A stretch of DNA of 64,000 bases, taken from the NCBI GenBank assembly GCA_029204225.1, contig CM055097.1:61972640-62036639 (forward strand), in the 5' to 3' direction. Source of the DNA: Diphasiastrum complanatum. Lineage: Eukaryota; Streptophyta; Lycopodiopsida; Lycopodiales; Lycopodiaceae. Below are positions 10,115 through 22,931 of this stretch, piece after piece (position 1 is the stretch's first letter; each line of letters opens with the position of its first letter). Under the pieces are notes generated by a model. The model saw nothing but the letters and a program-made list of their open reading frames with translations, made no database searches and had not been told where the DNA came from. The position numbers and the translations under genes were made by a program.

Positions 10115-12538
10115 TCCATTTCATAGAACTTCTGTAACGTATATTGAGTCCTTTAACATACCTTTATTAATCTATTGGATACCGTGTGGACTCTGTTACT
10201 ACATGCAAATTTCTCTTGGACGATCCTTGGAAATTATCTTTGGTTGAATTTATCAGCCAAGCTTACAGAATCCAGATTATTACTTGTCTAACGCATTCTC
10301 TAAAAACTATATATAGAAGTTTGTTATATGTCATTTTACAGTATCATAAAGCTAGGTATATTGACTATTAGCCAACCTCACCCTTTGCAATCTTCTCTAT
10401 TTAATGCTGAAGTACATGCAAGCCATATATCACCTCCATAAATTATGTCAGCTCCACAATAGCTCCTGATGTTGGTCCCTTAATAAATGTAGCTTGGGTA
10501 AGATTCTTCTATGAAAGATACATTCAACATGTGAGAAACATTATAGTGCAAGCTCCTCAAGGCAGGTTTGACATAGTCATTCTACTATATCTTAAGGAAA
10601 TTTTGTAATAACTTGAGAGTCGGAAGACTCCCAAGATCAGTTAGGATCCAAATGAAACGCCAACTAAACTAACTAAAAAACATTTAAATTATATAAACTA
10701 GTGTCTCACCTATGTGTATTCTCTCAACAAGAGTAAGTATTGGTGGTGACAATTACAATAACAATTTGAAATCATAATTGAATTCATGAACATGATCCCT
10801 ATCGACAAGTATAATGCTTGCAAACTAGTTGTAACAAAGATACATATAAAAGCTCAACTATATCTTCAAATAGAATAAAAGTTAAATATAATAAACATGA
10901 AAAAAACTTTCATGAGTCTCACAAGACTATACAAAAAATGCAAATGTTTCATAGTATTGAAGATAGAAATAATGTTGCCTATATATACATGATTGAGTCT
11001 TGGTTCTTATATTTGTAAGATTTTAGTACTAATTGTAGACCTTTTATGACTTAATATACGCTATTTTTGGAATTTATATATTTAATCAAAATAGAAGAGG
11101 TCAAATAGTGAGGCTCAAAGTAAGTTCTCAAAGCAATTCCTCTATCAAAGTGCATCTAGTAGATGAGTAGAGAGATTCAAGGACATATTTTATGAAAATC
11201 CAAAACATTCATCTTACACGTATAGCAACACACATGCTAGTTGCCCATGCTTATATTCACATGAACCCAAAGAAGATATGCATGGGCTAGACACTTGTCA
11301 CATGGATACATACATGGAGCATTTACACACAAAATATTCTCACTTTTTGTTTTCATAATTCAAGAAATTGCAATATATTGGTAGAAAAAGGCATTTGTGA
11401 GGAGACTACGTGACACAAATAGCTATTGCACAAATAGGATTACACAAGTTGCATGTCAAGAAAGAAGATCATTGAGTTACAATGGTTCCAACTACCACAT
11501 GTAAAAACTCCCCTCTAATCTATGATAAACTCATGTAAACAACACCAATGACTAGGACATAAGACAATCCACCCATCCATAGAGTGCATCCATACTCAAT
11601 GAGTATTATACCCACATAAATGACCAATTTTCCTAACCTTTAGAAATGGTGTCCCATATCACCATAACCCATCTCAATATTAGAAATGTTTAGCTAATGT
11701 GCTAGATGATCTCGGGACTCACACACCGTACCAACACCACAACAATACTCAAATGAATGCCTCTAGTTCGTCAAGCCTTCCTAGATATGTAGCTACGACT
11801 AGAATTCCCACCTATATTCTAAGTTATATTTGTAATGAGGACCTCTTGAGTTTGAAGAGCTCAATCTTTTTAATAGTTTACATAAATACATGAAGTTTGG
11901 CACAATCTACATAATACAAGGGATTCGACAATAGTATATAGAAATAGATGGCATGCAACATAGTCTGCACAAATACACTAAATTTTGGATAGACCGACAA
12001 ATGTTGACATCAGTTGGTGGAAATTTTGAGTTTTTAGAACAATGTTTTAAGCTTCTGAACACTGACAAAAGGTAGAAATAGGCAAAACAACAAAAGGTCT
12101 AAGTCTCAAAAAATGCTAATCGGTATTTTCTTTGACTTAGGAAATCATGAAAATTAAAATCCTAGAATGCCAATTGGCATAAATGCTAAAGAACGTCGAT
12201 TCATATAAATGCTGACAAATGTCGAATCAATCACCTAATGCCGATTTGGAGAGATTGTGAAATGTTGACTTTGATAGTCAATGAAAATGTTGATTGACAT
12301 TTTTATGGTTCCACTCAAAATGGAGCTCTTCCTCTTGTGAGTTTTTTATTTTTTCCCTTTAAGGATTGTCCTTAAACTCGAGACCTATGCAAGAAACAAA
12401 AGAAGACAAATTTCCAAAATACAAGGCTCACAATTCCAGACACTAACGACGAAACTCAAATACGATCTTCAACAACTATGTTAGATATCTATTGTTGTTT
12501 GTACGAGGTTTAATAAAATCTATCGTATTTAGTATCAT
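10115..12538 (+). repeat. Repeat block X, copy 1 (inverted partner 33785-36063)
   Basis: Noncoding block of about 2.4 kb whose reverse complement is at 33785-36063. Matching landmarks include the segment around 10180-10260, the stretch with acactttgcat/ccttgcaat near 10385, the 11560-11600 segment with acccatccatagag, and the 12480-12538 end. No ORF is longer than a shadow. It ends where an L2 LTR begins. It could be part of a large element without coding capacity or one arm of a segmental duplication. Confidence 0.8.
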
Positions 12539-13310
12539 GTTTTTGGAGGGTTTGCGGATCCCAAGGCAACCCTAACCCTAGTTAATAAGTGAGAGGGATT
12601 TGGCACCCTACGTGTGTAAGTCCAACCCGATGATCACATAGAGATTTGAGTAATTAGAAAGTCAATAAAAGGACTTTAGGCCTTTTTGCGAGACTTTTAA
12701 TGTCGCAGGGCCTAAAAGTCAAGTTAGTGAATAAAGTAGGAGTTCCCACCAAAATTCATTTTTAAATTGGATCCTCCCATTAATGAATGAGTTCCCTCCA
12801 CTTTTTTAATACTTAGGTTAGAATTAGCCAATAGGAATTGGGGTGCCCATCTCCTCAATTCACTATATAAGTAGCAATTTCGAATCATTGTACATGTTCT
12901 CTTTTCATTTCAATACAAGCAGGTTGACCCTCTTATGGAATGGATGTGGAATGTACTTGCTCTCTAACTCTTTTCCTCCATCTCTCATGCTTTCTTTGTG
13001 TTTGTTAATTATTGGATTTGATTCTTATTGGGATTGAATGTTCATATGTTTTTTGTGAGCGAGAAAGGGAGCTTTTTTCTTTGTGGATTTAGTGTTAATG
13101 GATGTAGGGCTAATGCTTAGTGTTAATGGATCTTAGTATTAAATGTGGATTGTATGCCATGCTGGATCTTGATTCATGCTATCGCTCTCATGGGATCGAA
13201 CCTCCGAGTGACATCTAACCTCATCTTCTTGATGCTTGTGTGCTTGGATCTTGGGCCACGGCTAGGGTAGGAGATTGAGGCTCATTCATGGAGTGTCATG
13301 GTGGATAAAA
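12539..13310 (+). mobile_element. LTR of element L2, + copy
   Basis: The sequence starts TGTTTTTGGAGGG and follows the same course as the reverse complement of 51615-52268 (gatcccaaggcaaccctaac, then the word gatcacatagagatttga, then the atgggatcgaacct region). The right boundary is uncertain because a copia LTR piece has been inserted near 13300. The preceding bases are tatca. No internal L2 sequence accompanies this copy. Confidence 0.7.
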
Positions 13311-13334
13311 GACAACAAAGAAAAAAGAAGGAGA

Positions 13335-13336
<2 letters not shown>

Positions 13337-13412
<76 letters not shown>
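13337..13412 (+). repeat. (TC)38 microsatellite
   Basis: Uninterrupted TC dinucleotide run of 76 bases. It sits exactly at the place where a related intact LTR (51262-51290) has an ordinary CT-rich stretch before tttatacatg, so it appears to have grown from that seed. The long Glu-Arg or Ser-Leu ORFs across it are not genes. Confidence 0.97.
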
Positions 13413-13414
<2 letters not shown>

Positions 13415-13717
13415 GCTTATACATGTTGTTCTCTTGGGTTGTACTATCCAATGATGCACTATAGTTGTGATATCTTACAATTCTATGAGTAGAATGATCA
13501 ATATTTGTTATTTTCAGGTTCACACATGTGAAATACAATAGTGTACTATTGTTGTAAGGATAGTAGCTTCTATTCATATTTCTATTCATGTTTGATCAAG
13601 ATCTATTAGAGTTTGCATTCTATTCTTAGTGTAGATGCTGATTTTTCTACATTGGCAAGATTGGTGATATGTTGTTCTTCTAACCCAAGATCATTTATGG
13701 ATCTAAAATCTTTCACA
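13413..13717 (+). mobile_element. 3' part of copia family C1 LTR
   Basis: This is the R-U5-like part of the LTR also seen at 51290-51614 and 55405-55730, with the shared words gttctcttgggtt, tgcactatag and the terminal atctttcaca. The U3 half is missing. Short sequence on both sides (12955-13015 and 13717-13770, starting cttgctctcta) is repeated, which suggests that the piece landed inside an L2 LTR with local duplication. Confidence 0.75.
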
Positions 13718-14242
13718 CTTGCTCTCTAAATCTTTTCCTCCGTCTCTCATGCTTTCCTTGATAATTGGAAATTAGATAGCATAGTCATAATCAAAGTCAA
13801 ACTTATGGATTTGTTGTTGTTTCTTTGCCTAATTTATTGCTTTGTTGAGTTGGTCAAAGTTGACTTGACCATGTATGATTCTTTTTGAGTAAGTTCTAAA
13901 AAGTGTTCTAACAATAGTGTTTTATTATTTCTGTGGAAGGCAAACTGGAATCAATCGTTGGTTTTGATGAGTAGAGCCCTAAATGTGGATCTTGTGGATG
14001 GAAAAAATATTCATAAGAAGGGGGTTTTGGAATATAAACTGGGCATTATGGAATTTCATTGCTTGGATTCAATGCACTAGTTAGTGACAACAATGATCAA
14101 ACCTCAATTAATATTCTAATGAAGAGCCACATTGATTTGGATGGCAATGACCAATATAGACTTGAATAGTCTTTATCACTATAGCATGTGGTTACTGGTC
14201 GCACAGGGAGCGGAATGCTCAAGCCTCAGGTCCAATATTTGG

Positions 14243-14470
14243 CCTCGGAATAAGCCTACCAAATTTGAACTTTTTTTTGAGACATTTATAGAGAGGGATG
14301 TAGAGAGGGTTATAAATTCACTAGAGGGAACATACATCTCGAAATACTAAAGCTAATCATGAGGGGTATACCGAGGTTGACGTTGGTATAAGCCTACCAA
14401 ATTTGCACTTGTTTTTGAGACATTTATAGAGAGGGTTATAAAGAGGGTCCAGGTGGCCAGAGGCATTCCA
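14243..14470 (+). repeat. Imperfect tandem duplication, about 125 bp unit
   Basis: The phrase aagcctaccaaatttg ... gagacatttatagagaggg occurs at about 14252 and again at about 14385 with small changes. No gene is recognised between 13770 and 14790. Confidence 0.6.
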
Positions 14471-14799
14471 GGACACTCTGCTAATCGAGGGGAATATTGA
14501 GACTGATGAAAAAGGGCCCTCGGTATAAATCACGGTATAAAACAGAATGTAAATGGATCTCACTTTTGGAATTTGTTACCTACCAACACATTGAATTCCA
14601 TTTTCTATCAACTTTGGTTGCCATATGCACAAGTGAATAAAGAAATTTATGTATCACAAAAAAATGATGATCACAAATTGTGTACTCACATGCATTGACT
14701 TCTTGTTCGATGTCAACTAGTGAATCAATAGAGTGTAATTGCATCTGTGAGAAATATGATTAATATTACAATGAATTGAAATACATCGTATTGTCTCAC

Positions 14800-17430
14800 T
14801 CATTCATTTGGTGGTTCATCGTTATCATTTGTCGCATCATCATGCAACAAATCTGCCAAACCAAATGAGTCTATCTCTAATTCTACCCAAATATCTCCTA
14901 TAGCTTCATGATTAATAAGTTGATCTTCAAAAGCTAATGGCGACGGTGACGACGAGTGAGATCGTGAAAGTGTGTTGTGTGTCGTCGAACCATCCGACAA
15001 TGATGCATCACGCTCAACATCATCATTAGCTTGTGAAGCTTGCACACGATGATCCTCCAAAATTGTGTCATTGAATCCGTCATCACGATCTTGTTCATGA
15101 GGTGCATCAGCTGGCAGCACCATGTCCTCCACGACATCTCTCAAAAATTCTTTTACTTCAAGGAGCGACTTGAATCACGTACGGCCACCATCTGGGATCT
15201 GAATGATCGAGGTGAAAGACCACCTGCAATTGGTCGATGTTATCATAAATGTTGACTCGTACTTAGTATCCATAGGTATGTTATAGCTGCTTGCGTATTA
15301 CTATACACAATATAAATTTTTTGATGTACACTGAAAATCGATTGATTGACAACAAAAGGGCATAGACAAGACATAGAAGAAATGTACCTGCTCACATCGT
15401 TGAAGAAAAACAAATGTGTCACTTTGATCTGTCCAAAGCTTGGTGGAGTCAATGGCAAAATAAGCACTCTCATCCTTCTTGACAGTTGCATTGGGACCAT
15501 TGCAAATAACTTTAAACCATTTGACATCAAATATGAAAACGCTGAATTGCCTAAATCCAACTTCAAGGATGTCATTGATTGTCCCACAATAATCAAGTTG
15601 AGAAGAGAGTAAATTGGTGTCCGCCATGCTTGCTCGACTCTCTTGGGTAAAATTTTCCATAACTCCACAATCATATGTGTTTCTATTTTTGTCAATGCGC
15701 TCCGTACGAAAGTGTCGTCCATGTGTCCACAGTGCATTATATTTTTTGTACTGAACGAAATGGAACTAAATGTGTTAGAGGGATACAACAAACATGTACA
15801 AAATTGCATGTATCAATAAACATGTGAAGGTTGAACATCATATCTTACATGTAAATCGCACCCCCTTGCATATTCCCACTCTCTCTCTGTAACTTCCTGG
15901 TTGTTTGTCGAGGCTTCTCTAAGTGCATCACGCAGCCAAGCGTCATGTCCTTGGGTAGGAGAGCGAGGTCAGGTGGGTATGGTTGTCTTCTTTGCGCTTT
16001 CCTGAAAGTGGCTCGAGTGGTTTGTCTACGAGCCTTGGCCTCTTCATATAGCAAAATCCACTTTTGCATTTCCTCGCTATTAAGAATGTAAAACTTATTT
16101 ACCTTCTCTCTGAAGGACTCACTCATTCTCATGATCGCTCCTTTTCCTTGAGGACCAACCCTCCCCAACAACACGCTCATCATCCTTCTTATCCCAAAGA
16201 TGAGGAATAGAAGGATTGCTATGTGCAAGAATCTCCGTGATATAAATCATGGACTCTTGCACTAGCCATCCTTCCGGCATACTACCCTCAGGCCTTGCTC
16301 TTTGTCTTACGAAGCCCTTCAATGTTTTCATGAATCGTTCCAAGAAAAACATCCAACAACTATGGACAGTGCCTGAATTAAAAAAAATGAATCAATGTTA
16401 GTGAGGGAACATGGGCATTACCACAATAGCAATAGTCTACGATGGACTAAGAATAGGCAATTGACGCACGTAGATGATGTACCTGCAATGGCCACCTCAT
16501 CTACCAAATGCACAATGAGATGCATTTGAATGGTGAGAATGGATGCGGGAAAGTGCTCCTTGATCAAACATGCTGTCTCGATGGAGCTTTGTCTTGCCGC
16601 CTCAATGGATGCCAGCGGTATCTCTTTGGATGAAATGTATCTTCATAAGAAAGAGAAACAACAATGACATAAGTGTTAGTAAGATCATCATCCGAATCAA
16701 CCCAAGAAAAAATGATGTGAATCACAGCGCATTCACCGTACCTCACCAAACCACTGATTTTGTAGATTTCACTTCTTAACTCCTCTGTCAAGAACCCTCT
16801 CAACATCAAGGGAAGCACAAACGGCATGCATAAAAAACGAATTTGGTCATGATCATTGAGATACATATATGCGCAATGAGATCATCATGAAATCACAAAA
16901 CATGCTATAAAATGTAATCGACAGGTGAAAAAAAAAAGGCAAAAAAGATGCCACGCCAACCTGTAAAAATTTATGCCAATCATGAGACTTTAGTCCACTT
17001 AGCTTGTTGTCCCTTGTGAAGGCACCCTTTAGGCATCGCATGTGTCCTGTCGGAGTTCAAAAAGAGGCTATTGCACTCTCTACAATCATTTCTTCTCTCC
17101 TCGATAAGATCCATAGGGCCTTTGGTAGGACAATCAAAGTCCCCATCGTTTGTGGCCATAAATCGGCCATCTTTCCCACTTCTTTTAGGTCATCTTGTGC
17201 GTCTTTTTTAATCTTTTGACCCGGTCAAGTACTCCCAAATCATGCTCCCAACATTCTTGAATATGTGCATCGGGTCCAAAAGATGGTTTATCAACAATTC
17301 TCTCCAATATGGGAGTTCATGAAATATTGTTAACCTCTTCATGCCGGGAGGGAGTCGCCCTAGATCTTGATTTTATCTCCAAATCTGAAGCCAATCACTT
17401 GCCTACAATATTAACAAACAAGCACACACA
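14800..17430 (-). pseudogene. CACTA (En/Spm) transposase TNP2, decayed
   Basis: Read on the - strand from 17400, the pieces match plant CACTA transposase in order. A Transposase_21 end (word HELPYWRELLINHLLDPMHI) lies near 17340-17260. GLKSHDWHKFLQ is at about 16985. A DUF4218 block (FLERFMKTLKGFVRQRARPEG) covers 16352-16270. A DUF4216 block (LDYCGTINDILEV then VKWFKVICNGPNA) covers about 15600-15480. The acidic C-terminal piece at 15144-14800 probably belongs to the same protein. At least two frame changes (near 16200 and 15700) and stops show that it is dead. Terminal CACTA repeats were not located. The protein would have bound element ends and catalysed cut-and-paste transposition. Confidence 0.85.
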
Positions 17431-17928
17431 TTTAATGCAGATTATATATCGCTAGAAGAAACATAAAGAGAGTCATCATAAAATAAATAAATGACATATA
17501 CCATTAATTGGCCCAAATACGTATTGTACCTTCATGGAATGAGGACATTGGCCAACAAGCCCATCAGGGTGATCGGGTGGAAGGTATCGAGTATATGGCT
17601 CCATCGAGGCTGTGTATTACTTATTATGAGTGGTACTAAGTTTACTTTTGAGTACAAAGGTCATCACAAGAAATTAATGCCATGAAAGCTCATGAAAGCT
17701 TGTCGTTGTACAAATATTGTTGAGAAAAATGTTGGCCAAAGAATACTCATTTAAAAATGCTCATCATAAAACACACCCCAATGTTGTGTAACATTGTGAA
17801 CCTTTGCTAAAGATTACATGTGCAAACATGTCATGCTTGCTTTGGGTGGATTAGTTCTCTCTATGACTAGGAAAGTGGGTTGATAGTCCACAACCCTTTT
17901 GATGACCCATAGAGCAATTTGACAACCA

Positions 17929-17970
17929 ACAATCATTTGTCTAGAGTCAACAATCATTTGTCTAGAGTCA
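17929..17970 (+). repeat. 21-bp direct duplication
   Basis: The unit aacaatcatttgtctagagtc is present twice in tandem. The surrounding stretch 17430-18444 holds no recognisable gene. Confidence 0.8.
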
Positions 17971-18449
17971 ACATGCTAAACTTTAAGGGTTGTAACTTGT
18001 AAGAACATTACAAAGCTAAGATTCATAGTCTGAATGGTGTAGTAATGGTTAGTCATCATGAATCCTACTTGATGTGGCTTTGAAAAAGTCTGGATTTTGG
18101 TTGTCATTAGTATCTTTTTTTCTTCGAGTTTGTATTGACCAACCTAGAGTGTAGTCTTTCATGATATTACTAATTTTGTTTAAGATTTCCTTGCATTCCA
18201 CAATTTTTTTTTTGTGACAAGTTATCAAATGTATGGGAATTAGCAAATCTTATATTTACGCTCTCAAAAATAATAATTGTGTGGAAAAAAAGGACCCACT
18301 AATAATAATTGGACTTGTGTTATACTTTCCATCATTTGTAAACATCTTAGGCTCTTGCTAGAGCAAGCTAAAGCACAACATTGTGCCCATGAAAGTACGA
18401 ATAAACAATTTAACAAAAGTCCTCTCAATGTTGGCATCGAGTATAGCCC

Positions 18450-19652
18450 TGTAGCGCAGGCATCCCAAAGGGAGCTGGGAACCACGACTTAGCTTCCCAG
18501 CTTTCAACTCTTGCCGTCCAAGCCCACTTGACATACAAGCAGCCAACTCGCCAACAACGATCAGACTTAACCAACTGGAAGTTCAGAAACCAACATTGAG
18601 ATCCAACCTGGCGCCATGCAAGATCGGGGGTCCCGATGTGGGTGACTTCCCTCCAAGCAAGCCACCCGACATACATCAAACTTAACCAACTCGAAGCTTC
18701 ATTACAAACGAATAACATCCATTCCAAGCAAGTGGTTTGACTTACATCAGACTTAACCAATTGAAAGCTTCGTCACGAGCGTTGGAAGCCCACCTGGCGC
18801 CACGCCAGACTGGACAGCCATAAACAGGTAACTTCCACCCAAGCAAGCCATCCAACTCAGCCGACAGGTTAGAGCCCGTTCCCCAAGAGCTTAACCCATT
18901 CACGTTCATGCAAGGAACACTCAGAACCACAAGCTGCGACATATATGGAGACAACCAGTTCCTGGACCAAATGGTCCCGACAGCATACCGCTGGCGCCAC
19001 GGACCGAATGGTCTCAACGGCATACCGCTGGCGTCCCGGGATACGACCCTCAGCTATGTGGCAACTTAAAAAGTTTCAAGCGGCCTTACAACTGGCGCTT
19101 TTACCGAACACTGAAACCCAGAAGGTAATCAGAGTCAGTTTGAGGAAAATCCCACTTTATTGATAAATCTGAGAAGGTTACATTTCAAGTGTGTGACCGA
19201 CCCTAGTCTCCGGGGCGCTGTCATGCCAAGGCGAGTGCCAGGACAACATTCCAGCAAGGGAGGCTGAGACTTGGTTGGAGCTTGCCATGAGTCGCAACCC
19301 GCACTCCCCTATAGTATTAGTGGGATTCACCACCTCCCCTCATACCAAGTACTCTACCCAAGCTGGTAAAGCACGTTTTCTCTCTCTAGGATTTTCTCTC
19401 TCTAGAATTTATTGATCCCCAGGCTTCCTTTAATCATGTCTAGATCGTGTGAGGTGATTGCACATCGATCTGAGCTCTCTGGACTTCGCTTGAACCGATC
19501 AAAGATTTTCAGCCATAGGAACTTGGCGCCGGCTGGATTCTGGTCACAATGACGTCGCGAGCGGCGCCGGCGCTGGTGGCGCCGGGAGCAGCAGGGGCGT
19601 TGCTGGCACCGGTGACGCCGGAAGTAAGGCTTGTAAATGTAACTTTACAACA
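18450..19652 (-). mobile_element. Solo LTR, family C3, with AGCCC target duplication
   Basis: A 1203-bp LTR on the - strand, TGTTGTAAAG at 19652 to CTACA at 18450, homologous to the LTR at 60298-61364. The five bases before 18450 and after 19652 are both agccc, a perfect target-site duplication. This shows an original full insertion that later lost its interior by LTR-LTR recombination. The U3 end contains GGCGCC-rich sequence at 19540-19620. ORFs inside it are shadows. Confidence 0.93.
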
Positions 19653-19654
19653 AG

Positions 19655-20070
19655 CCCCCGGCATGGGGCTTTACACCCATGTGGGCCTCTGCCTTCATAA
19701 GAGTGTCTCATAGATGTGGGCTTTACACCCCTGCGGGCCTTTGCCCTTCACGAGAGTGTCTCATAAATATAAAGCTTTCACTTGGGGACTTTACCCTGGT
19801 CAAGGCTTAGAGCCCCTTTCCATGCTCACCCCCTCACCCGGGCATGGTGATGTGTACCAAGAGCATTGGTTGGAGAACGGGTGAGAGGGTTTGCATATTT
19901 CACAAGATGAGCTCTTGGAGAGAACGGGTGAAGGTGAAAGGATGATCTAAGGTGTGAAAGGATGATCTAAGGTGTGACGCATGACGCATAGCCCGGGTGA
20001 GGGGGAGAACATGGAAATAGCCAATTAGGGTGAGGGGGAGAACATGGAAATAGCCAATTAGTGAGAGATG
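19655..20070 (+). repeat. Short tandem duplications
   Basis: Three local duplications are visible. The first is a unit of about 65 bp with ggctttacaccc ... gagtgtctcata at 19665-19770. The second is the phrase gtgaaaggatgatctaag, twice at 19937-19975. The third is a unit of about 38 bp, agggggagaacatggaaat, at 19991-20062. No coding sequence is visible. Confidence 0.7.
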
Positions 20071-20556
20071 AAATCAAAGTGCATTGCATGCCATAATTGT
20101 TAGGCCGGCCCTACAATGTTTGAATTGTCAAAACTACACTATTTTTTTCATTGTTTTCCCGTCAACCTTTACTTGCCTATATGTCAAATGCATTCTTATC
20201 CACATCACAATCTTCTAAGATTTCATACATTATTTGAGTGAGATCTATGTATCGTGCATGTATTTGCAACAAGAAGAGTCTTTGAGAATCTCATAGATTA
20301 TTTTTTGATTGAGAGCAATGTAGAAAACTAGAGATGGAAAACTCGACAGTTCTGCATCCTCCAAATATCTTTGCTGAGAGTATGGTATCCTAGGGAGTAA
20401 AACAAGGTGCTTGTTACTTGTTTTGGGAATCAACAGCAGGCTTTGGGAAGACTATTTTAAGATTTGTGGGCGATTAAATTTCCACGCATTCTGTGGCTGA
20501 AATTTGTTGCTACAGTGCGCAGCTAGAAGATTATGCCGGAGCTTGTTGACTTTGAG

Positions 20557-20668
20557 GTAATTGGCCTTTGATTTAGTCTTTTTGGATTGGTATTTGATGT
20601 TGTTGCAAATTGTCTTTGCTTTGCTGATATGTGTTCGAGGTTTCAGATCAATCTTATGTTTTGTGCAG
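20557..20668 (+). other. Candidate 5'-UTR intron of the AWPM-19-like gene
   Basis: A plausible donor (GAG then GTAATT at 20557) and acceptor (TTTTGTGCAG ending 20668) bracket 112 AT-rich bases upstream of the start codon at 20749. This is inferred from splice-site appearance only. Confidence 0.35.
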
Positions 20669-20748
20669 GAACACAAATCTGCCGAGTACAGTTTGGCATC
20701 TAACTACAGTGCTTGTAAGAAGATCTAGTGTTCTTTGAAGAAGGGGAG

Positions 20749-21761
20749 ATGGCTGCTGTTAAAACTGACACAGCGCTCATTCTTTCTGTGCTTGTTCTTA
20801 ACTTTGTGCTTTACACAATTATTCTCGGTATTGGTGGATGGGCTTTTAACGAGCTCATAGATGGCAGCCTCGTGTTCGGTAAATTCTGCAACACAATACT
20901 CTATCAATTGGGTTATTTTCAGGCATGTGGCTTCATTGGAGATATTATTGTAAAAGTTTGCTACTGAAATTTTTGCTCAAGCTGTATAGGAATTGAACAT
21001 ATAGCTGTCTAACTTGGATATTGATCTCTGCTCAACAGTCGGAAATGGAGCTTCACCTTACCTTGCAATATTTTCTGTGTTAACTTCCGTCGTGGGAATC
21101 AGTTCCGTAATCAGTGGTCTTCAAACGCTGAAGAAAACAGAAGCTAAAGCAGCTGCGGCTGCAATCGCGCTAGCTGCCTGGGGTCTCACCCTTATTTCGC
21201 TGGGGTACGTGAATTTGGGGCAGCATATCTCATAAAATCACCTGATGCTATTAAAACTTCTTGGTTACACAGAGAAACTGATACTTATTTTGTACGCAGT
21301 GCACTATTAGTCCTTCTAACTACACTTCTGCTAATGAATATAACCCCTACTCATGTTCCTTTTCACCTTGTTCTCAGGCTTGCCTCCAAGCAAGTTCATC
21401 TGGGCGGCATACACAGTAAGAAACTGGTAATTCCATGCCCCTACAAGAAACTCTTGTGCACGGAAACGTTTTATAGATCTTGTCTTCAAGGATAATATCT
21501 CAAAAAGCAGCGGCCGAATTTATCTGTCTGAAGCTGACCACTCATTATAACAGTCAATCAGCAAATTCATGGCTTTGCTAATGCATTTATGTTTGTTACA
21601 TCCTGTGACAGAAAGCTTTGGAGGCATTCGCAATCATCGTCTCATTCACCCAACTTCTGTATCTGATCATTCCTCATGCGACTCTATTCATGAATTCCAG
21701 ATCCTCTCCAGACACAGCGCCCACTGGAAATCTCGGAAAATCTGACAATGCAAGCGTTTGA
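20749..21761 (+). CDS. PM19L: AWPM-19/PM19-like four-span membrane protein
   Basis: Four exons give an unbroken frame of 164 codons plus TGA: 20749-20878, 21039-21204, 21378-21426 and 21612-21761. Introns are 160, 173 and 185 bp, all GT-AG. The protein has four hydrophobic segments (about residues 8-33, 50-72, 80-102 and 116-141). It shows the AWPM-19 pattern: an N-terminal L-x-L-N-F-x-L-Y segment with GGWAFN, VGNGASPY after the first intron, a central AAWGLTLISLG, and a last helix with IIVSFTQLLY. The family is plasma-membrane proteins linked to ABA, cold, desiccation and seed or spore dormancy; that role is family knowledge. The ATG at 20749 is chosen because the only longer reading uses GTG. 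The gene looks intact and lies among transposon relics. Confidence 0.9.
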
Positions 21762-22931
21762 CAAAGTGTCTGGGTTCATACTGAAACATTGTATCAAAAG
21801 CTACTGTAGAGTATATCATAGAATAAGAGATCAAATGCCATGGCTGCTAATTTCAGCTGTGTACAGGTTGTTGTAAGCTGTGTACAGGTTGTTGTAGAAT
21901 TATGATTTCTTTGGGGTTTGTTTGGGGAAGATTAAAAGCTACTATCACACGTGACAATCGTTTGAGATCAGCAGATTTGAAGCTACGATCATATGTGACA
22001 ATTGTGCATAAATCAATAACTGCATATTGTTTGTCAATATATTATAACAAGCTCTATTGACATGCTTCCTGATTTATTTGTTGTTGTATAGCTGATTTGT
22101 TTGGGTGATGAGATTAATGCATCATAGCACTGGTGATCAGTGATAGTGGGCATGTGGCATTTCGTCATTTGTTGAGATAAGATTCATTATGTTTCATAGT
22201 GCAGACTCCAAACAAATTTAGATCTTGACCGTCTATAGATATGTATCGTTCATCGGAGGGTGGGCTACAACTTGTAGCATTATTCGCCACTCCTGCAGCT
22301 CTCAACCTGCTACAGTAGTAGCCCACCTCTTGTTGAAGATACATGGTCCATTTCTCATTGTAGCCGGAAGAAATTTAAATAATGATTAATCTAGCTTAAG
22401 ACAAGGAGAAACTAGTATGGTTCTCATGGGGATCTTTTTTATATGCCCATTAGAAGGCCCATGACAACACCGTACATGTGACATGATGTCTTCAGCCTTC
22501 AATCAAATTTGAGATTTTAGGGTTTAAATTTCAACAAAAAAATAAAGAAAAACCTTTGTCTTACAATAATGTTGCAATTTTTTATTGCATGAGCTTCCTT
22601 TTTGACAAGGACATACATACATGGTGGAGGCCCATGATGACACTCTATATTATGTAACATATATAGTGGAGGCTAGGATGTCATAAAAAGCTTGGTAGTT
22701 GATTCAACCGTTTCTAGAAAGTTTATTGGAATCGACAACTTGGTGAGTGGGATTTTGGGTGGATATGGCAAATTAAGCTTCAATTGATTTTTGGAATTTT
22801 AAGCCCTCAACTTCGCCACGAAGCCAAAAATAGACTTTACTTGTGGTAATGGCCTCAATTGCACAAAAGGTCTCCACATGGGCCTCCTTGGTAGTGTGGG
22901 TATGCATGTGGGTTAGAGGGAAGGCCCATGG
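21762..22931 (+). other. Intergenic region, nothing recognised
   Basis: AT-rich sequence downstream of the AWPM-19-like gene. It would hold the 3' untranslated region and polyadenylation site. A short direct duplication (agctgtgtacaggttgttgta, twice at about 21855-21895) is the only structure noted. Confidence 0.6.

Noticed and set aside
13296-13589. 97-codon ORF with long Glu-Arg run
   Set aside because: It is a translation of the (TC) microsatellite with flanking LTR sequence.
18425-19163. Several ORFs of 60-110 codons with Trp- and Gly-rich proteins
   Set aside because: They lie wholly within the solo C3 LTR and recur in the other LTR copy at 61096-61422, so they are shadows of noncoding repeat.
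20725-20907. - strand ORF over the AWPM-19-like first exon
   Set aside because: Antisense shadow; no splice continuation or domain.
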